DNA from: Sepioteuthis lessoniana
Taxonomy: Eukaryota > Mollusca > Cephalopoda > Myopsida > Loliginidae
DNA: 64,000 bases
NCBI GenBank assembly: GCA_963585895.1
Contig: OY757916.1
Coordinates: forward strand, 21,537,060-21,601,059
Reading direction: 5' to 3'
Below the pieces are notes generated by a model that was given only the letters and a program-made list of their open reading frames with translations, was not told the origin of the DNA and searched no databases. The position numbers were made by a program, and so were the translations under genes. Positions 19,131 through 28,965 of this stretch are shown here, piece after piece. Position 1 is the first letter of the stretch; the number at the start of each line of letters is the position of its first letter.

Positions 19131-19660
19131 GGGAATGTGCAAGAAATTTAATTTTGACCACACTAACAAATGGTATATGTACTACCCACCATCTGTCCTA
19201 GAAAATGACACACAAACTCTAATGGGACTTTGACATACACACGGATCACCTAATCTCGGCCAGAAGACCAGACCTTATAATAATCTACAAAAAAAAAAAA
19301 GAGAATTTGCAAAATTGTCGACTTTGCTGTGTCAGCTGATCACAGAATAAAACTGAAAGAATGTGAAAAGGAGGATAAGTTCCTCGACCTTGCTAGAGAA
19401 TTAAAAAACTGTGGAACATGAAAGTGACGATTGTACCAATTGTGATTGGTGCTTTTGGCACAATAACTAAAGGATTATTAGAACGTCTAGAGGACTTGGA
19501 ATTTGGCGGACGGGTAGAGACTATCGAAATGACAGCATTACTGAGAACGGCTAGAATACTGAGAAGAGTCCCGGAGACTTGAGGAAACTTGTTGTCACTT
19601 AAACTCCAGTGAAAGCTATCAGCTAATACTGATGTGAAAAACACTAATAGGCAAATTTGA

Positions 19661-20156
19661 GAGAAACAGAATCTCTCCTAAAAGTAGCACAAAACAACGC
19701 CGAAAGAACCAATCATATCAAATAGAGAATAGATAAGACGCAACAAAATAGCAAATGTTGGCCATGAAGTGACAGAGATGAAACCATCAATCACATAATA
19801 AGCGAATTCAGCAAATTAGCGCAGAAGGAATATAAGACTAGACACGATTGGGTCGGCAAGGTGATCCACTGGGTGATGCGTAAGAAATTTAAATTTGACC
19901 ATACAAACAAATGAGCCCTTGAAATGATCCTTAAATGTCGGGAGAAGAGACTGGGGGGAAATGGTGGTCAGAATAAGAATCGAGACCATCCAGACCACAG
20001 CACTGTTAAAACAAGTTAGAATACTTAAAAGACTGGACGGATAAAAGTATTTAGACGTATCCCCGAAAGCTGATCAGATTTGCTGCCATTCGAACTTCAG
20101 TGAAAACCACTCGAGTTAACAACACGTAAGAAGTAAAATACTACAAACAACTCCAC
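19661..20156 (+). mobile_element. R4/Dong-type LINE fragment 4, rearranged
   Basis: Resembles fragment 3 from agagaaacagaatctctcct through the knuckle region (broken) to gtgatccactgggtgatgcg. It then jumps past most of the endonuclease to cgagaccatccagaccacag. It ends with a variant tail (ctcgagttaacaacacg) and no long TAA run. Confidence 0.75.
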
Positions 20157-20655
20157 CAATGATTAATAAAACATGAAAATGACGGTGATACCAATTATAC
20201 TTGGCGTACTCGGTATAGTCACCAAAGTTTGGCACAGGGTCTGGTTTGGTTTGGTTTCTTTGTTTAATGGCATATCAACTCTTTTTAGATTATTTAATGC
20301 CCAAGCCATTCTCCTAGAAGAACAGTAGTGGTACTAGTTAACCCATAGCTGGGAGGATAAGGGGGTTCATACCTTTCCCAAGGGTATTAGCCCGAAAGTG
20401 AACATAATAGCGCGACTGGAGTACGAACTCGCGTACTACAATTCCGCAGTCCATCGCTTTAATCATTACACCACGAGGACATCCCCGCAGGGACTGGAGA
20501 ACTTGGAAATAAGAGGAGACCATTCAAACTACAACAATATTGAGATCGGCTAGAATACTAAGAATAGTCCGGGAGACTTGAGGAGACTTGTTGTCACTTA
20601 AACTCAAATGAAAGACAGTCAACGAATGCTGATGTGAAAAACTCTCTAAGAGTCA
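20157..20655 (+). mobile_element. R4/Dong-type LINE fragment 5, split by a SINE
   Basis: Coding for MKMTVIPIILGVLGIVTK-like residues precedes a SINE A insertion. The remainder (ggactggagaacttggaaat through gactagaatac-type blocks) resumes at 20498. Ends gatgtgaaaaactctctaag. Confidence 0.75.
20245..20487 (-). mobile_element. SINE family A, antisense, with target duplication
   Basis: Complete A element, tail to head. It is flanked by cagggtctgg (20235-20244) and cagggactgg (20488-20497), a 10-bp target-site duplication with one change, inside the R4-type LINE. The head on the minus strand reads gtcctcgtggtgtaatgatt. Insertion is younger than the LINE copy. Confidence 0.9.
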
Positions 20656-21105
20656 AGCACAAACTCCTCTGGGATTTAGAGATACAAACGGATCACTTTA
20701 TCTCGGCTAGACGATCAGACCTAATAATAATCAACAAAAAAGAGTGAACTTGTAGGATTGTGAATTTAGCTGTCCCGGTGGACCACAGAGTAAAATTGAA
20801 AGAAATCGAAAATAGAGATAAGTACCTCGACTTTGCTAGGGAATTGAAAAAACCGTGGAACATGAAAGTGACGATTATACCAATTGTAACTGGTGCTCTT
20901 GGTACAGTTATTAAAAGGATTCATACAAGGACTGGAGGGTTTGGAAATAACGGGACGGGTGAAGACTTTCCAAACAACTGCATTATTGAGATCGGCCAGA
21001 ATACTTAGAAGAATCCTGAAGACTTGAGGAGACTTGTTGTCACTCGAACTCCAGAGAAAAACCATCTGCTAACACTGATGTGAAAAACTCTCAAGGAGTA
21101 AAATA
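20656..21105 (+). mobile_element. R4/Dong-type LINE 3' fragment 6
   Basis: Starts at gcacaaactcctctgggatt (endonuclease region). A frame at 20760 gives MNLAVPVDHRVKLKEIENRD and KYLDFARELKKPWNMKVTII. The end reads gtgaaaaactctcaaggagt then taaaataaaataataataat. Confidence 0.8.
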
Positions 21106-21117
21106 AAATAATAATAA

Positions 21118-21830
21118 TAACGCCATTAAAACCAACCATATCAAAGCGAGGATAGATAAGACTCAACAAAATAGCAAATATATGCTCTGTGGTGACTGAG
21201 ATGAAACGATCAATCACATAATAAGTGAATGCAGCAAATTAGCACAGAAAGAGTACAAGCCTAGACACGACTGGGTGAGCAAGGTGATCCACTAGGAAAT
21301 GTGCAAGAAATTTAATTTTGACCATGCCAACAAATGGTATATGCACAACCCAGTACCTGTCCTAGAAAATGACACACACAAACTCCGATGGGACTTTGAC
21401 ATACAAACGAATCACCTAATCTTGGCCAGAAGACCGGACCTTATAATAATCAACAAAAAAATAAAAAAGAGAACTAGCAAAATTGTCGACTTTGCAGTTC
21501 CGGCTGAACACAGAATAAAACTGAAAGAATGTGAAAAGAAGAATAAGTACCTCGACCTTGCAAGAAAATCGAAAAAACTATGGAACATGAGGGTGACGAT
21601 TGTACCAATTGTGATTGGTGCTTTTGGCACAGTAACTATAGGATTACGAAAGGATCTGGGGGACTTGGAAGTTGGCGGACGAGGAGAGACCATCCAAACG
21701 ACAGCATTATTGAGAACGACCAGAATAGTGAGAAGAGTCCTGGAGACTTGAGGAGACTAACTGTCACTCAAACTCCAGTGAAAAACCATCAGCTACCGCT
21801 GATGGGAAAAATTCTAAAGGAGTAAATAAT
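21118..21830 (+). mobile_element. R4/Dong-type LINE 3' fragment 7
   Basis: Begins at the same general point as the zinc knuckle (ccattaaaaccaaccatatc) directly after a TAA run. It runs through knuckle, endonuclease and C-terminal block, and ends taaaggagtaaataataata. It has the longest open frame of the chain (21299-21751). Confidence 0.85.
21299..21751 (+). pseudogene. R4-type LINE endonuclease and C-terminus
   Basis: A 150-codon frame beginning MCKKFNFDHANKWYMHNP, with ARRPDLIIINKK, IVDFAVPAEHRIKLKE, KYLDLARKSKKLWNM, VTIVPIVIGAFGTVT and TTALLRTTRIVRRVLET. It covers the restriction-like endonuclease and the conserved tail of R4-type polymerases. It is 5'-truncated (no RT palm) but otherwise intact to its stop, so this copy is the youngest of the chain or the least eroded. 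Confidence 0.8.
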
Positions 21831-21933
21831 AATAATAATAATCGAGACGGGATTGATCTATTCATATTGAAGCCAAGGGTAGAAATTTGAAATGCTTATT
21901 AGTGTATTTATTTGAAGAAAGTTTAAACCAAGT

Positions 21934-21968
<35 letters not shown>

Positions 21969-22364
21969 TTATAGAAATTGAACAAGACCTTACGCGAGAA
22001 CACTAGAAATTGAAATATTCCAATAATTTCAGTAATCATGAAACTCACAGCATTACAAAAAACTGCAAGGACATTCAGGCAGTCTTGATGTAATTTTTTT
22101 ATGTTTGTATAAGAGAATGATATTATTAAAATCCTAAATGGTTTGGTAAACAAGCAAAGAACAATCAATAAACCAATAAACAGAAAAGAAAAAGAAAGTT
22201 GAATTCATGTATTTCAAATCTTTTCCGACTTGTGTTGTCATATTTTTCTGGCAACAATAAAAATAGACATTATGAGATAGTGAAGAGGATTTTGAAATAA
22301 GGAAAAAAAAAGTTAAAAAAGAAAAAAAAGAGAAAAAATATTCTCAGTTTATTAATGCATTTTG
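21831..22364. other. Unassigned, with a (GA)n run
   Basis: (GA)n at 21937-21966. Otherwise A-rich with no recognised element. Confidence 0.5.
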
Positions 22365-22385
22365 TTCACTTTGGCGCGAAAAAAA
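22365..22385. promoter_or_regulatory. Perfect E2F-type site
   Basis: tttggcgcgaaa (22370-22381) matches the E2F consensus TTTSGCGCSAAA in full. It lies in A/T-rich surroundings with no other promoter feature, so chance cannot be excluded. Confidence 0.3.
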
Positions 22386-23500
22386 AAACAAGAAAAATAT
22401 ACTGGAAAACTAAGAAGATAAAGTGAATTGGAACAAGATGATACAATTTCCTGCAAACATTTGCCAACTGAAAAAGCCGGCCTTTCAAATTAATACACAT
22501 GAAACGGCAATGGTGAAAATGCAGGGTTTCCGACGTCTTAGGCTTGGCGGTATTTCGCATAAGTGTTTGAAAATCCAAAAATATCGTTGCGTCTTAATTG
22601 TCTGGCTCTAAATTTTGAGAACCGAAAGCAAGTGAAAGGCTTTTATTCAATTTTTGATTTAATGCAATTCGGAAGCGGGGGCAGAGAGGGCGAAAAGGTC
22701 GTAACAAAAAGGTGTTTAAAAGGGATTAAGAACAGGCAAATAAGATAAAGAAAAGTTTGAAAAAAAAAGATTTATAGAGAAGAAGAAGAAGAAGAAGAAG
22801 AAGAAGAAGAAGAAACAATAGAAGCGATTATAAGGAACAGAAAAAGGCTGCGGGAAAGAAAGGTTGATTGGAAATAAAAATGGCAAAAAAATAACAAAAA
22901 AAAAAAAAAAAAGAAAAAAGAAATGAAAAAAAAAATAACTCGAAATAATGATTAAGATTTTCCAACACCCGCACCAATATATTAAAATATAAAGTAAAAA
23001 AATATATTTCAGGCATGAACTCAAATGACACAAATGGATGAGTGGTAAGGGTGTTTATTCAGAATATTTTTATAAATTTTCATTGGTTCCTGTCAAGAAA
23101 TAAGATAAAAAGAACAAAAGGAATTAAAAGATATTTTTTTGAAAATTGAATAAAATTCAAGTAATTGGGGCCGTAGCCAATGTTCATTAGAACCTGGTAG
23201 TCGCTGTTCGATCCCAGTTAAAAGCCGGGATTTCGAATGTTGCTTTTCTAGACGAGAAGGATCTTGAAAGTTTGGTGCAACACAATCTTTCCACCTTCAT
23301 CTTTTCTGACTCGTGGTTGAAGTTGTAGCGTAGTTTCTATCGGTTGTAGTCGGAGTTCGAACCCTTTTACTCCCCCTCTTACCACAAAAAAACTACAAAA
23401 ACAAAAATCAACAAAAAACAAAGCAAAAGCAGAAGCGAAGTGTCGAATGCTGATTTTCAGGGACAATTTTTCTCATTATACCAGCAATACTTCCTCTCAA
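22386..23500. other. Unassigned A-rich region with (GAA)n
   Basis: (GAA)n of about 13 triplets at 22778-22817, and A-runs at 22890-22935. Frames on both strands are low complexity (F/K-rich) and are not called. 23165-23235 has a faint tRNA-like B-box (gttcgatccca) that may be a worn SINE B head. Confidence 0.5.
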
Positions 23501-23504
23501 CTTC

Positions 23505-23700
23505 ACATTTTGGGACGCCCTGTCAGTAAGGCGTACAATACGCTGACTATCCTCTTCAGAAGGATAAGACCCCCCCCCAAAGGAGTGTCCTCGGTAATGC
23601 TTGTAATGGTGAGGCTCCAGCTCAAGAGATCAGGGAAGTATGGAGTACATCTTCATTACCATTACTCCCAGGTTCCCTTTGACCCTAATTGGTATTAACT
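23505..23700 (+). mobile_element. Family D body, sense
   Basis: Body phrases acgctgactatcctcttcag, gtgtcctcggtaatgctt, atggtgaggctccag and ggagtacatcttcattacc are recognisable but diverged. Continues into internal modules after 23860. Confidence 0.65.
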
Positions 23701-23859
23701 ATATATGTTTAGATTTATTTAAGGGTAGTCCCCGTGCTATAAGGTACTGTACTGCGACCTCAAAGTAAGCTTCTTCGAACTCCAGTCGATCTATTACGGT
23801 CACAGTTTGCAGGTAATTTATTTAAAATAAGCAAGAATTTATTTGTTTGAATAGTAGTA

Positions 23860-24600
23860 TTGGTATTCCCTCTACAAAGTTAAATGGTTTCAATTATTGC
23901 TATTTAACACATTCAATTTTAATCTTGTTTGCAGACAGTAAAGTCGTTACAAGTTTTGCTTTTTAAGACTAATTCTATTTCAACACTATTCATTCATTTA
24001 CACACAGTTAAGGGTTCCAAAAAAATTGCTATGTAATACTAATATTTCAATTTAGGCACACCGTTAAAGAATTTCAATTATTGCTTTTTAACATAACTCA
24101 TTCTATTCGTTTGCTCAAAGTTAAATGGTTCCTAGTATTGTTATGTGTCACTAGCAATTCAATTTGACTTCAGTCATCTTTTTACACATTTTTGATAAAT
24201 TACCTGCAAACTGTGTGCAAACAAAAGACTGATGTTAAATTGTGACTGTTATATAACAACACTTGAAACCATTTAACTGTATGTCCCCCCCCGCCTCCGC
24301 AAAGAGCTCAAACTCGTTAAAAAATATAATCTCCAAAATGTGTCTACAAATCATATACAAGCGTTCTTTGCGCAAAACTGAATTGTTTGAATTAGAACTG
24401 TTTGTCTAAACTTGGTACTTGAAATAGAAATTTTTGACAATTAAACGGTGTACTTATGCTAAATTGAATTGTTTGAAATAGAACTGTTTATTTGTATAAA
24501 AATGGATTAGGCATTAAATAATCTATCAAATTTGATATCTCAAAAAAACCAAACCGACAAACAAACTAACTAACAAACAATTAAATCACCTACAAGTATT
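23860..24600 (+). repeat. Array of family D internal modules ending in a shared tail
   Basis: Repeated blocks of about 80 bp with phrases such as gttaaatggtttcaattatt, ctatttaacac and gcacaccgttaaag. Orientation of the blocks changes near 24230. The array ends in a sense tail at 24505-24560 (ggcattaaataatc, ttgatatctc). Confidence 0.6.
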
Positions 24601-25255
24601 GATAGGACATAATACCAAACCTAACCAAACCAGAAAATGAGAACATTTGGAGCCGAAATGAAACTGATACAAAAACACTTTTTTTTTTTTCATAAGATAA
24701 TCGAAGTTAAGCAACGATGACCTTTTCTGTACTTAAATGAGAGACCATTTAATAACAGCACGTATTATAAGCAACCTAAGACTAATGGTGTATTAGAATA
24801 AGCAAAAATTAGCAAATAACAACAAAAAAGATATAAGACATTCAAATAATTACAACAGAGTCAATTGTCGGAATTTATATTGTGTTATAATAATTTAGGT
24901 TTCTCACATTTTTTTCCTTTTTTTTTCTCTGTTTTTGTTTTGTCTTCATCTTTTACACCTTTTTAGGTGACTTTCTTCATTTTACGAGAAAATCGTAACC
25001 AGAAATTCTACTCCTCATAAGAAAGTAATCACAAACCCTTCCGAATGATTTTTTTTTTTTTAATGAAAAAAGCATCTCGTAAATAAATTTAAAAAATCGT
25101 TAGAAATTAAAATTCATTCTTGGAAATTGAGAAATCGATTTGAATTCATTAAAATTTTTTTTTTTTTAATTAATTAAATCAGCCGAAGGCCGACAGTTGT
25201 GACGGCTCTCCTATTTCCTAGTCTTAAGTTTTTGATATAGATATTTAATAAATTG
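24601..25255. other. Unassigned AT-rich segment
   Basis: T- and A-runs, no recognised family. Confidence 0.5.
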
Positions 25256-25261
25256 TAAACA

Positions 25262-25620
25262 AGAAACTTGACGGCAACTACACAAGAATGTTGAGAGCAA
25301 TACTGAACAAGTCCTGGCGATAACACCCCACGAGACGCCAACTGTACGGCCACCTACCTCGCATCACGAAAACTATACAGGTCAGACGAGCCAGACACGC
25401 CGGACACTGCTGGAGAAGCAAAGACGAGCTCGTTAGTGACGTACTACTATGGACCCCCACATATGGCCAAGCAAAAGCAGGACGACCAGCCCGAACTTAC
25501 ATACAGCAGCTATGTGAGGACACAGGATGTAACCCAGAAGACCTGCCGGAGATGATGAACGATAGGGAAAAGTGGCGAGAGATGGTCAAGGATATCCGTG
25601 CTGGCGGCACGTCTTGATAA
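25262..25620 (+). mobile_element. LINE-alpha 3' fragment
   Basis: Starts in codons for KLDGNYTRMLRAILN and runs to the end (RDIRAGGTS-like, then a stop), with a stop where the usual WRQHP block is (gcgataacac). Unlike the other copies it lacks a (GAT)n tail: the next bases are ttgataaac. Confidence 0.85.
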
Positions 25621-25925
25621 ACTATTATAAATTACTTTAGATTTATTTAATTTATTATAGGTATTTTCATGTTAATAATGTTATTTTAACATTTTCTTTA
25701 AGGTAATTTACTATACCCAATATCCATCATAAAGAGACACTCAGTAAGGACCGAATTCACTGGCATGGTCTGGCAGACGAACTTCCTCATCATATACCTT
25801 GGGATAACGATCAATCTTTATAATCAGAAACGTTAGAAAAAAAATTGGTCCTTTGTCGTTAGTTAAATATGTTAATGGGTGAATTAATAGATTGACAATT
25901 TAGATAAAAGGTGCTTTTAGATTTT
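25621..25925. other. Unassigned spacer
   Basis: AT-rich; nothing recognised. Confidence 0.5.
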
Positions 25926-25929
25926 CTTT

Positions 25930-26157
25930 GAATTCTTTTTTAATGGCATATCAACCTTTGTGGGTTATTTAATGCTAAATCTATCCTTGTAAAAGAAGAG
26001 AAGCAGTTCATTTTAATACATAGATTAGGGATAAGTGGTTTCATCCTTTTCCAGAGGATACTAGTTTGAAAGTCAACGTTTTTAGAGCGACTGGATATTT
26101 GGTTGGTTGGTTGGTTTTGCTGGGATTTAATGACATATCAACCTTTGTGGGCTGTGT
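25930..26157 (-). mobile_element. SINE family A remnants, antisense, fused
   Basis: First an A copy (catatcaacctttgtgggtta to gagcgactggat, head lost). Then at 26101 a second antisense tail (ttaatgacatatcaaccttt) cut off by the sense copy that follows. Three A elements meet within 300 bases. Confidence 0.75.
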
Positions 26158-26395
26158 GGATGTCCTCGTGGTGAAATAGTTAAAGCGATGGACTGCAGAA
26201 TCGTGGTAAGCAAGTTCGAACTTCAGTTGCGATATTACGTTCACTTTCAGACTAATACCCTCGGGAAAAGTATTGACCCCCATTATCCTCCCAGCTATGG
26301 GTTAAATAGTACCACTACTGTTCTTCTAGAAGGATGGCTTTGGCATTAAATAACCTACAAAGGTTGATATGCCATTAAACAAAGAAAACAAACCA
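26158..26395 (+). mobile_element. SINE family A, sense, complete
   Basis: Head tgtcctcgtggtgaaatagt, then ttaaagcgatggactgcag, B-box gcaagttcgaactt. Middle cctcccagctatgggttaaa. Tail at 26342-26373, where GGCAT (26342-26346) and ATGCC (26369-26373) can pair, enclosing AACC (26352-26355) and GGTT (26362-26365). A textbook tRNA-head SINE with a hairpin tail. Confidence 0.9.
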
Positions 26396-26430
26396 AAGGA
26401 AATCTTATAGGCTATGTAAGGCAATATCCT

Positions 26431-26432
<2 letters not shown>

Positions 26433-26507
<75 letters not shown>
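26433..26507. repeat. (TA)n microsatellite
   Basis: About 37 TA dinucleotides, ending exactly at the start of the family F repeat (tcacaagagg). Confidence 0.97.
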
Positions 26508-26509
<2 letters not shown>

Positions 26510-26664
26510 AAGAGGACCTCCTAATGCTTTTTAGTGTTTGATTAGGTAAAATAGTTATTAGAAAAAGTTTTCCTACTCATTCTTTGTTTTTCAACCACGA
26601 AAGCATACTAGTGACTAAAACTTTTGTCAAGATATTTCGCGATGAAAAAGAGCAAAGAAAAAGG

Positions 26665-26667
<3 letters not shown>
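26507..26667 (+). repeat. Family F repeat, copy 1, TA-flanked
   Basis: A 160-bp sequence starting tcacaagaggacctcctaat and ending ttcgcgatgaaaaagagc then aaagggtga. It is about 90% like 27967-28116. Both copies run straight into (TA)n at the 3' end. Confidence 0.85.

Positions 26668-26733
<66 letters not shown>
26668..26733. repeat. (TA)n microsatellite
   Basis: About 33 TA dinucleotides between family F and the inverted-repeat arm that follows. Confidence 0.97.
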
Positions 26734-26736
<3 letters not shown>

Positions 26737-26870
26737 CAGCATTTCTTCGTTAATACAAATTTCATTAAACCTAATAGACATTTTATGTCTACATATTTTC
26801 TTCTGGATCCGTTCGAATTCCCGTATTACTTTTATCGTATTCGGGGGGAATTGATTTAGGTATATTTGAA
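26734..26870 (-). repeat. Left arm of an inverted repeat
   Basis: aatttcattaaacctaatag, cttctggatccgttcgaatt and ggggggaattgattta match the reverse complement of 27180-27300 with few changes. The arm ends just where the partner has its hammerhead-like motif, so this unit is 5'-truncated in sense. Confidence 0.8.
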
Positions 26871-27115
26871 CAATATTAGAACATCAAAATAAAAAACAAA
26901 AACTACAGATTCTCAAAGCACTACAAATAAGAAACACGCAACCGACACTTAATAGAATTAATTTTCAAACCAGTGCTAATGTACTTAAATGTCTTTAGCT
27001 ACTGACACTTATTATAGAAACCCATTTAAAAGGAAACGCCATAATCTTCAACGGTAAAGATGCTCTTATATAGTAGTAATATGCTAAAACAAAAGTTACA
27101 TCACTTTTGTAATAG
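26871..27115. other. Spacer between the inverted arms
   Basis: About 245 bp, A-rich, unlike either arm. No family recognised. Confidence 0.5.
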
Positions 27116-27165
27116 ATCCTCCCCTGATGATGACCCAAAGTCGAGCAGAAAGTACTAGGGATACA
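27116..27165 (+). ncRNA. Hammerhead-like motif, weaker case
   Basis: CTGATGA (27124-27130), then GAAA (27148-27151), gtac (27152-27155, self-complementary) and TA before GGGA (27158-27161). GGGA pairs with TCCC (27120-27123) as a four-pair stem I. Stem II is poor (gac/gtc, three pairs, offset). The elements are in hammerhead order, but the stem II evidence is weak. Confidence 0.35.
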
Positions 27166-27310
27166 TATAACTATGGACAATACATAAATCAATTCCCCCC
27201 GAATACGATAAAAGTAATTCAGGAATTCGAACGGATCCAGAAGAAAATATGTAGACATAAAATGTCTATTATGTTTAATGAAATTTGTATATATATATAT
27301 ATATATATAT
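27166..27310 (+). repeat. Right arm of the inverted repeat, ending in (TA)n
   Basis: Sense partner of 26734-26870: aatcaattccccccgaatac, cgaacggatccagaagaaaa, catttaatgaaatttg-type end, then (TA)11. The unit starts with the hammerhead-like motif and finishes in TA repeats, as a retrotransposed unit with simple-sequence target might. Confidence 0.75.
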
Positions 27311-27477
27311 GATTTGTAAATAAACACTTTGTTGGTGACTGTTTCAAATGAGCTAGAGTTTGTGTGCACACAGTAAAATGGTTTCAAGTATTGCTATTTA
27401 TTGTTTGCACACAGTTGAATAGCTTCATGTATTATGATCTATTACTAATTTAATTTGATATCAATCAATATTTTGGG

Positions 27478-27716
27478 GGGTGTCCTCGTGGTTTAATGGT
27501 TAAAGTGATGGACAGCAGAATCGTAGTAAGCGAGTTCGTATTCCAGTCGCGCTATTACGGTCACTTTCGGGCAAATACCCTTGGGAAAGGTATGACCCCG
27601 CTAATCCTCCCAGCTATGGATTAAATAGTACCTTTACTGTTCTTCTTGGAGAATGGCTTTGGCATTAAATAACCTACAAAGGTTGATATACCATTAAACA
27701 AAGAAACCAAACCAAT
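27478..27716 (+). mobile_element. SINE family A, sense, complete
   Basis: Head tgtcctcgtggtttaatggt, B-box side gcgagttcgtattccag, middle taatcctcccagctatgg, tail ggcattaaataacctacaaa then ggttgatataccattaaac. Preceded by a short family D internal module (27355-27475). Confidence 0.9.
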
Positions 27717-27739
27717 CAATGAAACAGTTTAGAGTACAA

Positions 27740-27960
27740 CAAATAATTAAATGGTTCTGTTTGACTCGAGATGGGATCCTAACAGATACTTTCACTCCGG
27801 GTCAGAGTGGACCCAGTTGTAATAACAGTGCAGAGGTGCTTCCTATTCCACAAAGCTTTAGAATTGGAGTCTCACCATCAGATGGTTTGGTGTCAACCAG
27901 GACACTCGTTAGAGGCACGGTTGATTTTGGAACCCGCGTACTATAATTTCACTGTCCAAC
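27740..27960 (-). mobile_element. Family D copy, antisense
   Basis: Read from ggatcctaacagatacttt through gggtcagagtggacccag to gtcaaccaggacactcg. The D 5' end is replaced by gttgattttggaacccgcg. A plus-strand 75-codon frame inside it is not a gene. Confidence 0.7.
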
Positions 27961-27966
27961 ATGTTA

Positions 27967-28134
27967 ATCACAAGAGGAATTCCTAATGCTTTTTAGTGTT
28001 TGATTAGGTAAAATAGTTTTTGGAAAAAGTTTTCCTACTCATTCTTTGTCTTTCAAACACGAAGGCATACTTTTTGTCAAGATATCTCACGATGAAAAAA
28101 AGGAAATTAAAGGGTTATATATATATATATATAT
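27967..28134 (+). repeat. Family F repeat, copy 2, with (TA)n end
   Basis: tcacaagaggaattcctaat to tcacgatgaaaaaaagg, then aaagggttatata and a TA run. A small internal deletion removes the gtgactaaaac block present in copy 1. Confidence 0.85.
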
Positions 28135-28284
28135 AAATAACTATTTTTCTGAGAATTTCATTCAGAAACAAGCTCCGGAAATCTCGGCTCTTTATTTGAA
28201 ACGGAAGTAAACTTCATATTTAAACTATTTTGTTTGCTTATTCATAAATTAGATTATAATTTAACGGATCGCGAATTTAGGGAG

Positions 28285-28495
28285 TCCCTATGGCGTAATA
28301 GCTAAAATGTTGAACAGCAGCCTCGAAGTTAACGAGTTCGAAATCTTGTCAAGTTATTAGGTTCATTTTCGATTTAATATCTTAAGAAAGGTTTCAACCT
28401 ACTCATCCCTTCGGCTACGGGTTAAAAACTGTCACTACTGTTCAAAAAGGATGGCTTTGACATTAAATAAACCCCGAAAGCTGATATGATATCAC
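28285..28495 (+). mobile_element. SINE family A, sense, old
   Basis: Diverged head (gtccctatggcgtaatagct), B-box side acgagttcgaaatcttg, middle ttcggctacgggttaaaa, tail gacattaaataaaccccgaa. Substitutions are much denser than in the 26158 or 58535 copies, so this is an older insertion. Confidence 0.75.
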
Positions 28496-28559
28496 ATCAT
28501 AATTTCCTCTCATAATTATTACGAGAAAAGCAATGCTCATTAAAAACTTTCATTTTCCT

Positions 28560-28965
28560 TGTAGACATGAGTGCTGTTGTTCTTGAAGATTATACAATGC
28601 TTTACCTATGGTATTTTTCGATGATCCTAACTTTTCTGAAAAAATTTGAAGAGTTTTTAATGTTTTACATATGGTATTATTTGATAATTCTAGCTCTTCT
28701 AAATGTTTTGAAACTTTCGTAATGCCCCATATATGATACCTTTTTATTGTTCTAGCTTTTCTGAAATTCTTTATAGCTTTAGTTTCTAGGTCAAGATGTT
28801 CCTAAGTCGAATTAAAAGTTTAGATAATAGTAAGTTATAGATTTTCGTTGAACACCTTTCTATATGTGGATAAAAATGTTTAGCTTGGTAAAACTTGAGA
28901 GAATGCAAAAATTCTATAATGTGTTCCTGTATCATGAATTTCCAAGATCTTTAAATTGGAATGAA
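28560..28965. repeat. Degenerate tandem of about 80 bp
   Basis: Three loose copies with acaatgctttacctatggta, atgttttacatatggtatta and aatgccccatatatgatacc, each followed by a cttttctga-type phrase. The 3' part is unassigned. Confidence 0.6.

Larger units (their letters stand above)
18346..19660 (+). mobile_element. R4/Dong-type LINE fragment 3, longest
   Basis: About 1.3 kb, the only copy reaching back into the reverse-transcriptase palm. Order: RT core with YMDD (18360-18614), a segment for GGRGLASIKDSVDASIQRLE, the zinc knuckle (18924-19130), the endonuclease region with frameshifts (19200-19400) and the C-terminal VTIVPIVIGAF block. It ends tgatgtgaaaaacactaata. An internal deletion joins the RT to downstream coding near 18615. 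Confidence 0.85.

Noticed and set aside
23165..23240. A tRNA-like segment with gttcgatccca
   Set aside because: Only a B-box-like phrase is recognisable; the A-box and any SINE body are missing, so it is mentioned only as a possible worn SINE head.
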